Shown: in pieces, positions 21,137 through 29,976 of the stretch | Numbering within the stretch: the first letter of the stretch is position 1 | How the letters are laid out: every line of letters begins with the position of its first letter | DNA from: Oceanobacillus halophilus | Lineage (GTDB): Bacteria > Bacillota > Bacilli > Bacillales > Amphibacillaceae | Length of the DNA stretch: 63,242 bases | NCBI RefSeq assembly: GCF_003628505.1 | Contig: NZ_RBZP01000019.1 | Coordinates: 1 to 63,242, forward strand | Reading direction: 5' to 3' | Translations under genes and position numbers: made by a program | The notes under the pieces: model-generated | Seen by the model: only the letters and a program-made list of their open reading frames with translations | Databases searched by the model: none | What the model was told of the DNA's origin: nothing

Positions 21137-23128
21137 TTATTTCAAAACTTTTTCACCGGCTTCTTCTGCCAGCGCTTTCTTACCTGCTTCCAACGTCTCT
21201 ATAATCCGGTCGACATCATAGATACTCCCGCGCCATGTTCCTCCACTTGCGGATTGCAAGGCCGCCCATAGACGGGTATCATCAGGAAGATTTGGGTCTG
21301 GCTGCAGTTCCGGATGCTTGCTCCGTTGATTTAACTGTTTTGTCGCTTCTTCTATGGAAACTCGATTGTTTTCCGTTCCAACAAAATTAACGGTACCAAC
21401 CAATTCCTGGCAATCGACAACGATTTCAATGACGTCGCCATCCCGCAGTTTTCCAATTGGACCATCATCCAACGCTTCTGGTCCTACATGTCCAATACAC
21501 GCTCCGGTCGAAACACCTGAGAACCGAGCATCGGTAATCAGAGATACATGTTTTCCGAATGGTAAATATTTTAGTGCGGATGTCAGCTGGTACGTCTCTT
21601 CCATACCTGTTCCAGAAGGGCCGCCTCCCATGACAACCATGATGTCACCAGCTTCAATTCCGCCTGTTTTTATCGCTTTAATCGCTGCTTTTTCTGAGTT
21701 AAAGACTTTGGCAACGCCTGTATGACGATACACTCCATCTTCCCCAATCACAGATGGATCAATGGAAGTAGATTTAATGACAGAACCCTCCGGCGCAATA
21801 TTTCCAGTTGGGAATGTAACCGTTGACGTTAATCCTCTTTCTTTTGCTCGTTCCGGATTCATAATCACCTCATCTGGATTGACTCCGTCTGCGTCGATTA
21901 AACGTTTTCTCATTTGCGTACGACGTTCCGATTGTTCCCACCAGTCTAAGTTTTCCCCAAGCGTATTTCCAGTCACTGTTAGTACATCTTCATGCAGAAG
22001 ACCTAACTTGCGCAAGTGAAGCATAACTTCCGGAACACCTCCAGCTAGGAATACGCGAACGGTTGGATGTGGATCAGGTCCATTTGGCAGTACGTTGACC
22101 AATCGTGGCGTTTTCTTGTTAATTCGTACCCAATCTTCTACAGTAGGAATGGTGCAATTTGCAGCATGTGCAATCGCTGGTATATGAAGCAATAGATTCG
22201 TAGACCCTCCAAATGCCGCATGAAGAACCATGGCATTTTCTATCGCTTTATCTGTCAAAATATCCTTCGTCGTAATTCCGTTTTTCTCCATTTCAAGCGT
22301 AGCACGTGCAGATTGTCTTGCCATTTCGGCCCATATTTGCTGACCAGACGGGGCTAGCGCGGCGTGTGTCACGGACATTCCAAGTGCTTCTGCCACTACT
22401 TGCGAGGTGGCTGCCGTACCTAGAAATTGACATCCACCACCTGGAGTAGCACACGCCACACAGCCAAGTTCTGCTGCTTCTTTCAAAGTAAGTTCATTAT
22501 TCGAAAATCTGGCACCAATGGTTTGAACTTTCCCAGCGTCCTCCCCATTAGTTGGTGGCAAGGTTACGCCACCAGGGACGATAATCGTTGGCAAATCATG
22601 CATAGCTGCAAGGGCAATCGTCATCGCTGGCAATCCCTTATCACAAGTTGCAACTCCCATGACCGCCTCACGCGTTGGCAGCGAACGAATGAGTCGTCGA
22701 TAAACGATAGCTGCATCATTTCGATAAGGAAAAGAGTCAAACATTCCTAATGTTCCTTGTGAACGTCCATCACATGGATCGGTAACAAATCCGGCAAATG
22801 GAACCCCTTTCGTTTTTCGGATTTCTTCCGCAGCTTCTTGCATTAACAGGTCTACTTCCCAGTGTCCGGTGTGATACCCTAACGCTAAGGGACTGCCATT
22901 ATGGTCGCGCATCCCGCCTTTGGTTCCAAGAATGAGGACTTGTGTTCCAATGAGATCCTTTGGCTTCCATCCCATTCCTACGTTTTGGGAAAGTCCAAAT
23001 AAGTCCCCGCTTGGTGCCTCCTCGAGCATTTGCGGAGTAAGCGGCAAAGTTCCAATTGGCCCACTGGCATGTGTTCTTACTTTATATAAAGATGAATCTT
23101 CTTCACCAAAAATTTCGTTCAATGACAT
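21137..23128 (-). CDS. yagF: D-xylonate dehydratase, IlvD/Edd family (YagF/YjhG-like)
   Basis: Converts D-xylonate to 2-keto-3-deoxy-D-xylonate using an iron-sulfur cluster and Mg. The 663-aa length and many segments match what I recall of E. coli YagF/YjhG (655 aa): [63 protein letters not shown] and [19 protein letters not shown]. Cluster cysteines are in DPCDGR, ATCDKG and GGGCQF. This subfamily is distinct from IlvD, so xylonate is a confident substrate assignment. It is the second gene in the operon. Confidence 0.93.
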   Translation of the reverse strand: MSLNEIFGEEDSSLYKVRTHASGPIGTLPLTPQMLEEAPSGDLFGLSQNVGMGWKPKDLIGTQVLILGTKGGMRDHNGSPLALGYHTGHWEVDLLMQEAAEEIRKTKGVPFAGFVTDPCDGRSQGTLGMFDSFPYRNDAAIVYRRLIRSLPTREAVMGVATCDKGLPAMTIALAAMHDLPTIIVPGGVTLPPTNGEDAGKVQTIGARFSNNELTLKEAAELGCVACATPGGGCQFLGTAATSQVVAEALGMSVTHAALAPSGQQIWAEMARQSARATLEMEKNGITTKDILTDKAIENAMVLHAAFGGSTNLLLHIPAIAHAANCTIPTVEDWVRINKKTPRLVNVLPNGPDPHPTVRVFLAGGVPEVMLHLRKLGLLHEDVLTVTGNTLGENLDWWEQSERRTQMRKRLIDADGVNPDEVIMNPERAKERGLTSTVTFPTGNIAPEGSVIKSTSIDPSVIGEDGVYRHTGVAKVFNSEKAAIKAIKTGGIEAGDIMVVMGGGPSGTGMEETYQLTSALKYLPFGKHVSLITDARFSGVSTGACIGHVGPEALDDGPIGKLRDGDVIEIVVDCQELVGTVNFVGTENNRVSIEEATKQLNQRSKHPELQPDPNLPDDTRLWAALQSASGGTWRGSIYDVDRIIETLEAGKKALAEEAGEKVLK

Positions 23129-23164
23129 AATATCTCTCCATTTTTATAAATTTTTTCTCATCGA

Positions 23165-24091
23165 TTATCTCACAGTTGTTGTGGAGATTACCTCAGCTAA
23201 CTCCAATATTTCTCTCACTTCTTCTATTTTTTCTTCAGAAAGTGGTTTGGTAGGAGGCTGAACATAAGTTGATATAGTCATTCCACACAGTCTCATTGCT
23301 TCTTTCACTACATTGACAAATGGACTGTCAACTTGATATAGAAGTGGAAGGACAGACAATCGTTTATGTAAAGAAACCGCTTTCTTAAGATCCCCCTGAA
23401 GGAATGATTGATAAATACCTACTGATAATTCAGGGGCAAAGTTTCCACTTGCTGTGATGCTTCCATCCCCACCGAGCTGTAATGTATTTAATAAATGATT
23501 ATCAAAACCACAGAACACGGAAAAGTTCGGATGTTGCTTCTTCACTTTTAGAATCATCTCGTTAATATGTCCAATCGAATCAACGGTTTCTTTAATTCCA
23601 ACAATATTACGATGCTGATCAACTAGACGAAGAACGAAATCGGCCGTCAAGTCCTGTCCCGTTCGATCAGGGAAATTATAGAGTATAATAGGAAGTTCGA
23701 TAGACTGTGCAATATCACTATAGTAGTTAAATAGATTTTCCTCGGATAAATTCCAATAATATGGATTAACGATAACGACCCCATCTGCTCCCACTTGTTC
23801 CGCATGCTGACTTAAAGCAATGGTTTCACGTGTACTCGTACTACCCGTTCCAATTAGTACGGGAACCCGATTATTCACATAACGTACGGTAAATGCTGCA
23901 ACTTCTTTTCTTTCTTCTACGGACATTTGGGAAAATTCTCCACCAGTTCCTAGAAAAAATAACCCATCTACACCGGAATCAATTAATGAATCCATGACGT
24001 ACGCCATCTCTTCTTGGCTGAATTCACCATTCTCATTAAAGATGGTAGATACAGGTGGAAAAATCCCTTTAAATTTAACAGTTTTTGGCAT
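23165..24091 (-). CDS. yagE: 2-dehydro-3-deoxy-D-pentonate aldolase (YagE/YjhH-like)
   Basis: A class I aldolase of the DapA/NAL family, 308 aa. It cleaves 2-keto-3-deoxy-D-xylonate to pyruvate and glycolaldehyde (Dahms branch). The Schiff-base lysine lies in NIVGIKETVDS, the catalytic tyrosine in ILYNFPDRTGQD, and the carboxylate-binding GTGGEFSQ motif is near residue 48. Similarity to E. coli YagE extends through the pentonate-specific segments (INPYYWxxSE-type VNPYYWNLSEEN, CGFDNHLLNTLQLGGDG). It is the first gene of the operon, divergent from the IclR-type regulator. Confidence 0.93.
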   Translation of the reverse strand: MPKTVKFKGIFPPVSTIFNENGEFSQEEMAYVMDSLIDSGVDGLFFLGTGGEFSQMSVEERKEVAAFTVRYVNNRVPVLIGTGSTSTRETIALSQHAEQVGADGVVIVNPYYWNLSEENLFNYYSDIAQSIELPIILYNFPDRTGQDLTADFVLRLVDQHRNIVGIKETVDSIGHINEMILKVKKQHPNFSVFCGFDNHLLNTLQLGGDGSITASGNFAPELSVGIYQSFLQGDLKKAVSLHKRLSVLPLLYQVDSPFVNVVKEAMRLCGMTISTYVQPPTKPLSEEKIEEVREILELAEVISTTTVR

Positions 24092-24293
24092 ATGACTGAC
24101 ATCCTTTTCTTCTCATTTAATTGGTATGTGTTCTTCTTTTACTGTTTCACATCAGACCTTTCTGAACGATACAGATTTGGCGAAGATGATGAGGAGATTT
24201 ATTGTCTCCTGTATGTATGTTACTTATATTTTGTTCGACATTATAAAACTAATGTTGATTTTTATCATACTTTATTTACATTTTTATTAATTT

Positions 24294-24310
24294 GTTTTAT
24301 AATATAAAAC
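24294..24310. promoter_or_regulatory. Palindromic operator candidate O1 for the XynR-like regulator
   Basis: GTTTTATAATATAAAAC is a perfect odd palindrome in the divergent intergenic region. A 16/17 match recurs at 24493-24509. Confidence 0.55.
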
Positions 24311-24360
24311 ACAGTTCTGTTATTTCGTAACATAAATGAATCATAACACATTTTTTCTGA

Positions 24361-24378
24361 TGTGAAAAGCCTTTCACA
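24361..24378. promoter_or_regulatory. Palindrome TGTGAAAAGCCTTTCACA
   Basis: Seven-base perfect arms, TGTGAAA/TTTCACA, around AGCC, between the xylonate operon and its regulator. It resembles but does not match cre, because the central CG is GC. It is probably a second transcription-factor site. Confidence 0.4.
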
Positions 24379-24492
24379 TGTGAACATTATTCGACATAGT
24401 CAAATTAGTTTGAACCAAAGCAACAGAGGATTGCTTTTCAACAGGGGTTATACTAAGATTAATTTGTAAGAGGTTATTTATTATAGTGTTCG

Positions 24493-24509
24493 GTTTTATA
24501 ATATCAAAC
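24493..24509. promoter_or_regulatory. Palindromic operator candidate O2 for the XynR-like regulator
   Basis: GTTTTATAATATCAAAC differs from O1 by one base. It lies 19 bp before the regulator start, so it could serve autoregulation. Confidence 0.55.
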
Positions 24510-24527
24510 AGTTAGGAAGAGTTGATT

Positions 24528-25289
24528 ATGCCTATTATTCAGTCGGTAGAACGCGCCCTTAAGATTTTAGATTTATTTGATGACCATACGAAAGAGCTTA
24601 AAATCACAACAATTAGCGAAAGGATGGGATTGCATAAAAGCACCGTTCATTCTCTTTTAAAAACACTTCAGGAATATCGCTACATCGAACAAAACCCAGA
24701 AAATGGGCAGTACAGACTTGGAATCAAGCTGGTAGAACGAGGAAACTTAGTCATTAGTTCCATGGATTTACGAAAACTTGCCAGAAAACACCTGACCATT
24801 TTAGCGGAAAAAACCGGGCAAACATGCCACCTTGGGGTATTAGATGGAAAAGCCGGAGTGTACATTGATAAGGAAGTAGGGGAAAAAGCAGTCATCCGTT
24901 ATTCACGAGTCGGCCGTAGAATCCCCCTACATGCAACAGCTATCGGGAAAATTCTACTAGCCTACCAAAAACCAGAAAAACTCTGGGATTTACTGGACGC
25001 CTACGAATATGTGCAAATAACAGAAAAAACCATTCGTAATGAAGAAGAGTGTATGACAGAACTGGAAAAAGTCCGGGACCAAGGATATGCGGTGGACAAC
25101 CAAGAAAACGAACCAGGCGTTCGCTGCATCGCAGTTCCCATCATAAACAAAGATCAAGAAGTACTTGGCGCCCTAAGCATCTCCACCCTAATCGCCAACG
25201 TCAGCGACCAAAAACTAGATTACTATATCGACCTATTAAAACAAACAGGCAAAACCCTATCAGAAGAAACACAGTACTTAGGCGTATAG
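24528..25289 (+). CDS. xynR: IclR-family regulator of the xylonate operon (XynR-like)
   Basis: A 253-aa protein with an N-terminal winged HTH (residues about 5-65, RALKILDLFDDH then ISERMGLHKSTVHSLLKTLQEYRYIE) and a GAF-like effector domain with the conserved GRRIPLHATAIGKILLAY segment. I chose ATG 24528 (MPIIQSVER), eight bases past GGAAG; an in-frame TTG at 24522 is too close to the site. It is divergent from the yagEFGH-like operon. In E. coli the equivalent gene (yagI/xynR) sits next to yagEFGH. The likely effector is xylonate. Confidence 0.88.
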   Translation: MPIIQSVERALKILDLFDDHTKELKITTISERMGLHKSTVHSLLKTLQEYRYIEQNPENGQYRLGIKLVERGNLVISSMDLRKLARKHLTILAEKTGQTCHLGVLDGKAGVYIDKEVGEKAVIRYSRVGRRIPLHATAIGKILLAYQKPEKLWDLLDAYEYVQITEKTIRNEEECMTELEKVRDQGYAVDNQENEPGVRCIAVPIINKDQEVLGALSISTLIANVSDQKLDYYIDLLKQTGKTLSEETQYLGV

Positions 25290-25321
25290 AGAAAGGGGAC
25301 ACGAACTTGTCCGCCTGGGGG

Positions 25322-25588
25322 GGGACACGGGGACAGGTTCCTCGTCCCACCCTGCCTTCATATTTTTCTATAAAGAATCGCGAATTCAACAACATGAAAA
25401 AGCAGCACCTGTATAAGTATGCAGTTGCTGCTTTTTTCTTTGAAGGTGCCTGGCACTCCCCGAATATTGTCGAATATAGATTGTTCTTATGTTAGAGTCA
25501 TATTCTCATCTTGATCAAACGTTTGTTTGAAAGAACTCTTACAATGTATTCCTAATCTGGTGGGACGAGGAACCTGTCCCTCTGTCCC
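25322..25588. repeat. Composite REP element with terminator cargo
   Basis: The left REP is at 25322-25348 and the inverted right copy at 25562-25588, with a partial REP at 25296-25316. Cargo in order: terminator GCAGCA...TGCTGC with T-run (25397-25437), GGTGCCTGGCACT (25445-25457), TTGTCGAATATAGA (25468-25481) and TCAAACGTTTGTTTGA (25515-25530). The right end abuts the stop of the purine permease gene. Confidence 0.9.
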
Positions 25589-25590
25589 CA

Positions 25591-26880
25591 TCAAACAATA
25601 AAATACAATACAAACAACAAGCTCAACACATACATAATCGGGTGAACTTCTTTCCAGCGTTTTTGTGCGAGGAAGGATAATGGATATAGGATAAAACCAA
25701 ATGCAATCCCGTTTGCGACACTGGATGTTAAGGGCATCATAATAATTGTTAGAAAGGCTGGGATGACGATCTCTAGACGATTCCAGTTGATGTTTTTAAT
25801 GTCCATTGCCATTAATCCACCTACGATAATTAATGCAGCGGCCGTTACTTCTGTCGTTATGACCGATAGAATCGGTGAAAAGAATAAGGCAATGGCAAAG
25901 CAAATGGCAATCACAACTGAGGTGAATCCAGTCCTTCCCCCAACTGCAATCCCGGAAGAAGACTCCACACTTGTTGCCGGTGTGGTTGTTCCTAGTACCG
26001 CACCAATCGCACCAGCAGAAGAATCGGCAAGAAGGGCACGTCCAATTTTAGGAATCTCATTATTTTTCATGATTCCCGCTTGACTGGTCAGCGCAATTAA
26101 TGCTCCCGCTGTATCAAAAAAGGCCACAAATAGAAACGTAAAGACAACTGCTAACATTTCCGGAGTAAACACCTCATGTAAATGAGGGAACACCGCACCA
26201 AATGTCGGCGCGAGACTTGGAATGGTTCCAATAATGGATGATGGAATCTGCGTTAAGCCGACCACCATGCCAATGATGGTGGTAATGACCATCCCATAGA
26301 AAATCGCCCCATTTATTCCACGAACCAGCATCAAAATAGTTACGACAAGGCCCACTACCGCTAAAGCAACTTTCGGTGAAGTCAAATCTCCCATTGTTAC
26401 AAAAGTATCCGGATTGGAAACAATAATCCCTGCATTTTTAAAGCCAATAAAAGCAATAAAGAAGCCAATTCCCGCAGCAATCGCATGCTTCAGATCTTCG
26501 GGAATGGCATTGATAATTTTTTCCCTGATCTTCATTAAACTTAAAATCATAAAAATAATTCCTGCGATAAAAACGCCCGTTAAAGCAACTTCCCATTCAA
26601 TTCCCATCCCCATACAAACAGAAAAGGTAAAGAAGGAGTTCAGCCCCATACTTGGCGCAATAGCAATCGGATAATTCGCTAACAAACCAATCAGCAGTGA
26701 GCCAAGAATTGCCGTGAGCGCCGTAGCCGTAAACACTGCTCCCCTATCCATCCCGGCCTGACTGAGTATAAGTGGATTAACAACTAAAATATAAGCAACC
26801 GAAAGAAACGTCGTGATTCCCGCTAACGTCTCTTGTCGAAAAGAAGTGTTTCGTTCGGTAAATTGAAAAAAGTTTTTCAT
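25591..26880 (-). CDS. Hypoxanthine/guanine permease, AzgA type (PbuG/PbuO-like)
   Basis: A 429-aa nucleobase transporter of the AzgA/NCS2 class with about 12-14 membrane segments. Signature segments are RQETLAGITTFLSVAYILVVNP, ANYPIAIAPSMGLNSFFTF and FLFVAFFDTAGALIAL. The ATG at 26880 (MKNFFQFTERN) is chosen; the frame continues upstream into the leader. It is preceded by a guanine-class riboswitch and attenuator, which supports guanine/hypoxanthine uptake. Its stop codon lies two bases from a REP-like repeat. Confidence 0.92.
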   Translation of the reverse strand: MKNFFQFTERNTSFRQETLAGITTFLSVAYILVVNPLILSQAGMDRGAVFTATALTAILGSLLIGLLANYPIAIAPSMGLNSFFTFSVCMGMGIEWEVALTGVFIAGIIFMILSLMKIREKIINAIPEDLKHAIAAGIGFFIAFIGFKNAGIIVSNPDTFVTMGDLTSPKVALAVVGLVVTILMLVRGINGAIFYGMVITTIIGMVVGLTQIPSSIIGTIPSLAPTFGAVFPHLHEVFTPEMLAVVFTFLFVAFFDTAGALIALTSQAGIMKNNEIPKIGRALLADSSAGAIGAVLGTTTPATSVESSSGIAVGGRTGFTSVVIAICFAIALFFSPILSVITTEVTAAALIIVGGLMAMDIKNINWNRLEIVIPAFLTIIMMPLTSSVANGIAFGFILYPLSFLAQKRWKEVHPIMYVLSLLFVLYFIV

Positions 26881-26916
26881 GGTGTGGTTGTCCCCTCTTT
26901 GTTTAAATTCTATGCA

Positions 26917-26952
26917 TAAAAAAACTTTGGCCAACTATCTGCATGCCAAAGT
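26917..26952 (-). terminator. Riboswitch expression-platform terminator
   Basis: On the minus strand, ACTTTGGC and GCCAAAGT form a stem with a 13-nt loop followed by a run of seven T. It lies between the aptamer and the permease start, so guanine binding should promote termination here. Confidence 0.85.
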
Positions 26953-27001
26953 AAGGTAATCATAGTATAGTAGATTGGAACATCCCTATTCTATTTCATC
27001 C

Positions 27002-27067
27002 CTTGTAGACAAGCTATTTATGGTAGCTGGTAGAAACGTCCAATCCGTATTATTGGACTTATACAAG
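27002..27067 (-). ncRNA. Guanine (purine) riboswitch aptamer
   Basis: Minus-strand RNA. P1 is CTTGTA/TACAAG, P2 is GTCCAAT/ATTGGAC around loop AATACGG, J2/3 is TTTCTACC, P3 is AGCT/AGCT around ACCATAAAT, and J3/1 is TGTCTAC. The invariant core is complete. The specificity position in GTCTAC is C, the guanine/hypoxanthine type rather than adenine. It is followed by a terminator and the purine permease gene. Confidence 0.93.
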
Positions 27068-27304
27068 AAAAATCTATTCAGTTTAACTAAAGATAATAGA
27101 AAAATAGTAACACATCTGCACGAGGGGAATCAAGAAGAGATTGTCGAGTTTTGTTGAAAATTGTTGTTTGTATTGGAACAAACCACCAAGTTGGGAAACT
27201 AATTGTAAAACTCCCCTAAATTTCGACAACTTTATGTAAAATTTCCCAATAAGTTATGATATTGTACTAATAGACAATATGTTATATTTTGGAGGAGAGT
27301 TAGT

Positions 27305-28594
27305 ATGCATGCTGAACTAGGTAATCTGATTAAATTAGAAAGAATTAAGCAAAACATGAAGCAGATTACTTTGGCTAAGGGTATTTGCTCTACATCTTAT
27401 CTTAGTAAAATAGAAAACGGCACCGCAAAAGCCAGTGAGGAAGTGATACATCTACTTTTAAATAAACTTAATATTGAATTACCCACGCAAACGAAGTTAG
27501 ATAAGGAAACAGAAGAAGAATTTGTAGATAAGATAATGAACATCTATAAGGAAGTAACCACTAATAGGGATAACAACTATATTAAGGAAAGCCTCGATTA
27601 TCTCATTAATTTAAATGCATCATCGTTTAGCAAATCAACGTTCTATTCATTAAATCTAGTTATTTTACGACTGCAACTAGTTTTAAAGGATTCTGAGTTG
27701 ATCCAGTCTTACATAGAGTATTTAGAAACCGAAAGCGCTAATTTCACCAAGTTACAACTATACCTATTTCACAAAATCAAAGGAATTTATCACTATCAGA
27801 ATCAAGATATTAAGAACTCCATAGAATCCTTTTTACATGCGCTGAATATAAGAAAAGACATAGTTATACCTGATTGGGACGAGGCAGACTTAAATTACAT
27901 GCTAGGCCTTTCTTATATGGTTGATGTGAACATTGTGAAGGCCATTGAAGTGACCAAAAAATCACTAGAATACTTTAAAGACTCATTTCTTATTAATCGA
28001 TCCATCGATTGTTATCTCGTTTTAGGAATTGCTTATAAGAATGGGCATTTATTTCAAGAAGCCTTAGAAACATTCGAATTAGCGTTAGAAATTGTGGAGA
28101 AGTTTCATCTTTGCAATTACAAAGGGAAGATCCTTCAAAATATTGGATCATTATATTCAACCCAGGATTCAAACAAAGCCATTTCCTATTATAAGCAAAG
28201 CTTTGAATTAAAGAAGGATCCCAGTGAAAAAATGATTTCCATTCTTTCTATTATTATGGAATACCATAAATTAAATGAGTATGATTTGGCTCGAGAATGG
28301 GTTGATAAAGGCATCGAAATGATAAACAACGATGATATTAGAGAGGACTTAAAACAGCATCTTTTCATCTATCAACCATTAATCTTAAACAACCATATCA
28401 ATGAGGATACCCTATCACATGCAATAGACTTCTTTGAAAGTATTAAAGACCACAAAAACTGTTATAAATATAGCATCATGCTTGCTGATTCCTTTTTTAA
28501 TAATGGAAAGTATAAATCAGCATCGATTCACTATCAAAAAGCAAATTCCTATATGTTAAAAACATTAAATGTAAAAACAAAGGAGGAAATCTAA
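27305..28594 (+). CDS. NprR-like quorum-sensing regulator (XRE HTH plus TPR)
   Basis: A 429-aa cytosolic regulator. Residues about 5-60 form an XRE helix-turn-helix (LIKLERIKQNMKQITLAKGI, then TSYLSKIENGTAKASEEVI). The rest is a chain of helical TPR repeats (for example CYLVLGIAYKNGHLFQEALETFELALEI and ISYYKQSFELKK) that would bind a short peptide. Architecture and length match the RNPP regulators, closest to NprR (about 423 aa). Its TAA stop overlaps by one base the ATG of a secreted-peptide gene, the typical RNPP layout. It lies 0.9 kb upstream of a leaderless bacteriocin cluster, its most likely target (inference). Promoter region 27068-27304 carries TTGGGAAA (27191) and TTTCCCAA (27242). 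Confidence 0.85.
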   Translation: MHAELGNLIKLERIKQNMKQITLAKGICSTSYLSKIENGTAKASEEVIHLLLNKLNIELPTQTKLDKETEEEFVDKIMNIYKEVTTNRDNNYIKESLDYLINLNASSFSKSTFYSLNLVILRLQLVLKDSELIQSYIEYLETESANFTKLQLYLFHKIKGIYHYQNQDIKNSIESFLHALNIRKDIVIPDWDEADLNYMLGLSYMVDVNIVKAIEVTKKSLEYFKDSFLINRSIDCYLVLGIAYKNGHLFQEALETFELALEIVEKFHLCNYKGKILQNIGSLYSTQDSNKAISYYKQSFELKKDPSEKMISILSIIMEYHKLNEYDLAREWVDKGIEMINNDDIREDLKQHLFIYQPLILNNHINEDTLSHAIDFFESIKDHKNCYKYSIMLADSFFNNGKYKSASIHYQKANSYMLKTLNVKTKEEI

Positions 28595-28734
28595 TGTTAA
28601 AAAAAATTATCATTACATTAATTGCAGTACTAACCATTGTAAGTTTATATTCATTAGGAAATGTAGGTATGGAAACCGCTATGGATGAACTACCTGATAT
28701 CCTAAGCATAGATTTAGATCTGCATATATTCTAA
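28594..28734 (+). CDS. Putative NprX-like signalling peptide precursor
   Basis: A 46-aa ORF overlapping the regulator stop by 1 bp (TAATG), with AGGAGG eight bases upstream. Lys3-Lys4 and a hydrophobic stretch (residues 5-20) form a Sec-type export signal. The acidic C-terminal part reads DELPDILSIDLDLHIF. The core LPDIL recalls the SKPDI core of the NprX pheromone as I remember it, so the active peptide may be a 5-8-residue piece of this region (inference). An alternative is a C-terminal peptide, as in PapR. It is too small for routine gene callers. Confidence 0.75.
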   Translation: MLKKIIITLIAVLTIVSLYSLGNVGMETAMDELPDILSIDLDLHIF

Positions 28735-28772
28735 AAGTATATGGCTTGATAAACTTCTTTAAACTACTACCT

Positions 28773-28856
28773 GGGAATGGATATTACATTCTTGTCTAGA
28801 AGACTACTTGATCCTAAAACTAGACTGGAAGTAATAACCTTCCCATCCTCTTTTTT
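28773..28856 (+). terminator. Probable terminator of the regulator-peptide operon
   Basis: GGGAATGGATATTAC and GTAATAACCTTCCC form an interrupted long stem, with six T at 28851-28856. It lies 40 bp after the peptide gene. The remainder of 28857-29055 has nothing I can name. Confidence 0.5.
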
Positions 28857-29055
28857 AAGCATTCCGCTTCAACTATTCTCACTATACAATACGTCATAAC
28901 AACGTTCTTATGGGGGTTATTCCCAATTTTCATAAACTGTATTGAAATCCTTCTCCTTTCTATTTTAAGAATCTTTTTTAAAAATTTTTACTTTTACCAT
29001 GACGATAACTTACATTTACTATAGATTGTTGAATACTTAAATTCAGAATACAGCT

Positions 29056-29262
29056 ATATATCCGCTACAGAAATACACTACGCTTTCCACGGGCGCTGCT
29101 GAGCCTACTTCGGAGCGTTACTAGTAGACGCAGGTGCAGTTATGCTTTTTCCGCGAGTTTTATAGAGGGAGGCTGAAGCCGTGCCCGCGAACCGCAAGTA
29201 TTCTGCCGGAGCGAAGGACTGCAGAAAACATTCATAAGTGAAAGGCGAGAGCTAACTGTTCT
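29056..29262. repeat. GC-rich interspersed repeat, mosaic copy 3
   Basis: The left part (CCGCTACAGAAATACACTAC, CTTTCCACGGGCGCTG) matches copy 1 in its orientation. The right part (GAGGCTGAAGCCGTGCCCGC, AAGTATTCTGCCGGAGCGAA, CATAAGTG...GCGAGAGCTA) matches copy 2. It looks like a deletion fusion of two opposed copies. It separates the quorum module from the bacteriocin promoter. Confidence 0.78.
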
Positions 29263-29455
29263 TAATTAAATAAATCAACAATTTCTATCAAGCAACAAAC
29301 TCTACGGAAAAAACCATTTCTAAAGATAAAATAAATTCCACTTTATTAAATGAACAAAGAAATGAAATCTCAACCCCAGAATCTATATAGTTTCCCCCTA
29401 TCTCCTCCAAGGAAACAGGAAAATCATTTAGTCAAAATTCCACAAAAAATACCGA

Positions 29456-29483
29456 TTGGTTTCCCAACCTAAACTTCTATAAT
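29456..29483 (+). promoter_or_regulatory. Promoter of the bacteriocin genes with overlapping TTTCCCAA box
   Basis: TATAAT is at 29478-29483. A weak -35 TTGGTT lies 16 nt upstream and overlaps GGTTTCCCAACC (29458-29469). The 10-mer GTTTCCCAAC recurs inverted before the NprR-like gene (27190-27199). A weak -35 covered by such a box suits an activator-dependent promoter. Confidence 0.5.
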
Positions 29484-29537
29484 CTTCCATTTACATATGC
29501 TAGCATTAATAGTGTAAGGAGGAGGTGAAAAAAAACA

Positions 29538-29684
29538 ATGCTAGCATTTTTAAGATTAGTAGGGCAATTAGGATCCAAAGCTGCAAAATGGGCTTGGGAT
29601 AATAAAGGAAGAGTCCTTGAATGGCTTCGAGATGGAATGTCATTTAGTTGGATCGTTGACAAGATTGAGGACATTGTAAACTAA
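29538..29684 (+). CDS. Leaderless bacteriocin, aureocin A53/lacticin Q family, peptide 1
   Basis: A 48-aa peptide starting MLAFLRLVGQ and ending DKIEDIVN. The family pattern is clear: GSKAAKWAWDNKGRVLEW aligns with lacticin Q GSKAVQWAWANKGKILDW, and the Trp at 18, 20, 29 and 38 match its four-tryptophan layout. There is no leader, no cysteine and no double-glycine site, so it would be active as made. AGGAGGTG precedes the ATG by nine bases. It is the most diverged of the four: net charge about +1 (seven basic, six acidic), far below the strongly cationic known members. It may be a specialised or weak component. First gene after the promoter. Confidence 0.9.
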   Translation: MLAFLRLVGQLGSKAAKWAWDNKGRVLEWLRDGMSFSWIVDKIEDIVN

Positions 29685-29758
29685 CCTTTATCGGAATTTT
29701 AAGGGAATGATTAAGAAGAAAAGTTGGAATCTTACAAATTTAAAGGAGGAATTTTCAT

Positions 29759-29905
29759 ATGGTAACTTTTTTAAGATTAGTAGCACAATTAGGTTCTAAA
29801 GCTGCAAAGTGGGCTTGGGATAACAAAGGTAGAGTGCTTGATTGGATTCGCAACGGTATGGCATTTGATTGGATTATTGACAAAATCAACAGCATTGTTA
29901 ACTAA
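29759..29905 (+). CDS. Leaderless bacteriocin, peptide 2
   Basis: A 48-aa peptide, MVTFLRLVAQ to DKINSIVN, with the same core (GSKAAKWAWDNKGRVLDW) and the same four Trp positions as peptide 1; net charge about +3. It has AAAGGAGGA upstream. It is identical in protein sequence to peptide 3, differing only at silent bases, so the duplication is recent or kept uniform. Members of this family fold as a compact helical bundle and permeabilise membranes of Gram-positive rivals (family knowledge). Confidence 0.92.
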   Translation: MVTFLRLVAQLGSKAAKWAWDNKGRVLDWIRNGMAFDWIIDKINSIVN

Positions 29906-29926
29906 TTCTTGGTTTTACTTCTCAAG

Positions 29927-29947
29927 GATAGAGTCGTGACCTCTATC
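29927..29947 (+). other. Intergenic hairpin 1 between bacteriocin genes
   Basis: GATAGAG-TCGTGAC-CTCTATC, a 7-bp stem with a 7-nt loop and no T-tract. It may be an mRNA processing or stability element between cistrons. Confidence 0.6.
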
Positions 29948-29976
29948 ACTACCATTAATAAAGGAGGAATTTTCAT

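Noticed and set aside
24361..24378. cre site
   Set aside because: The palindrome is good but the central CG required by CcpA is GC; kept only as a generic palindrome.
26975..27157. 60-codon plus-strand ORF
   Set aside because: It runs through the guanine riboswitch on the opposite strand and has no ribosome site.
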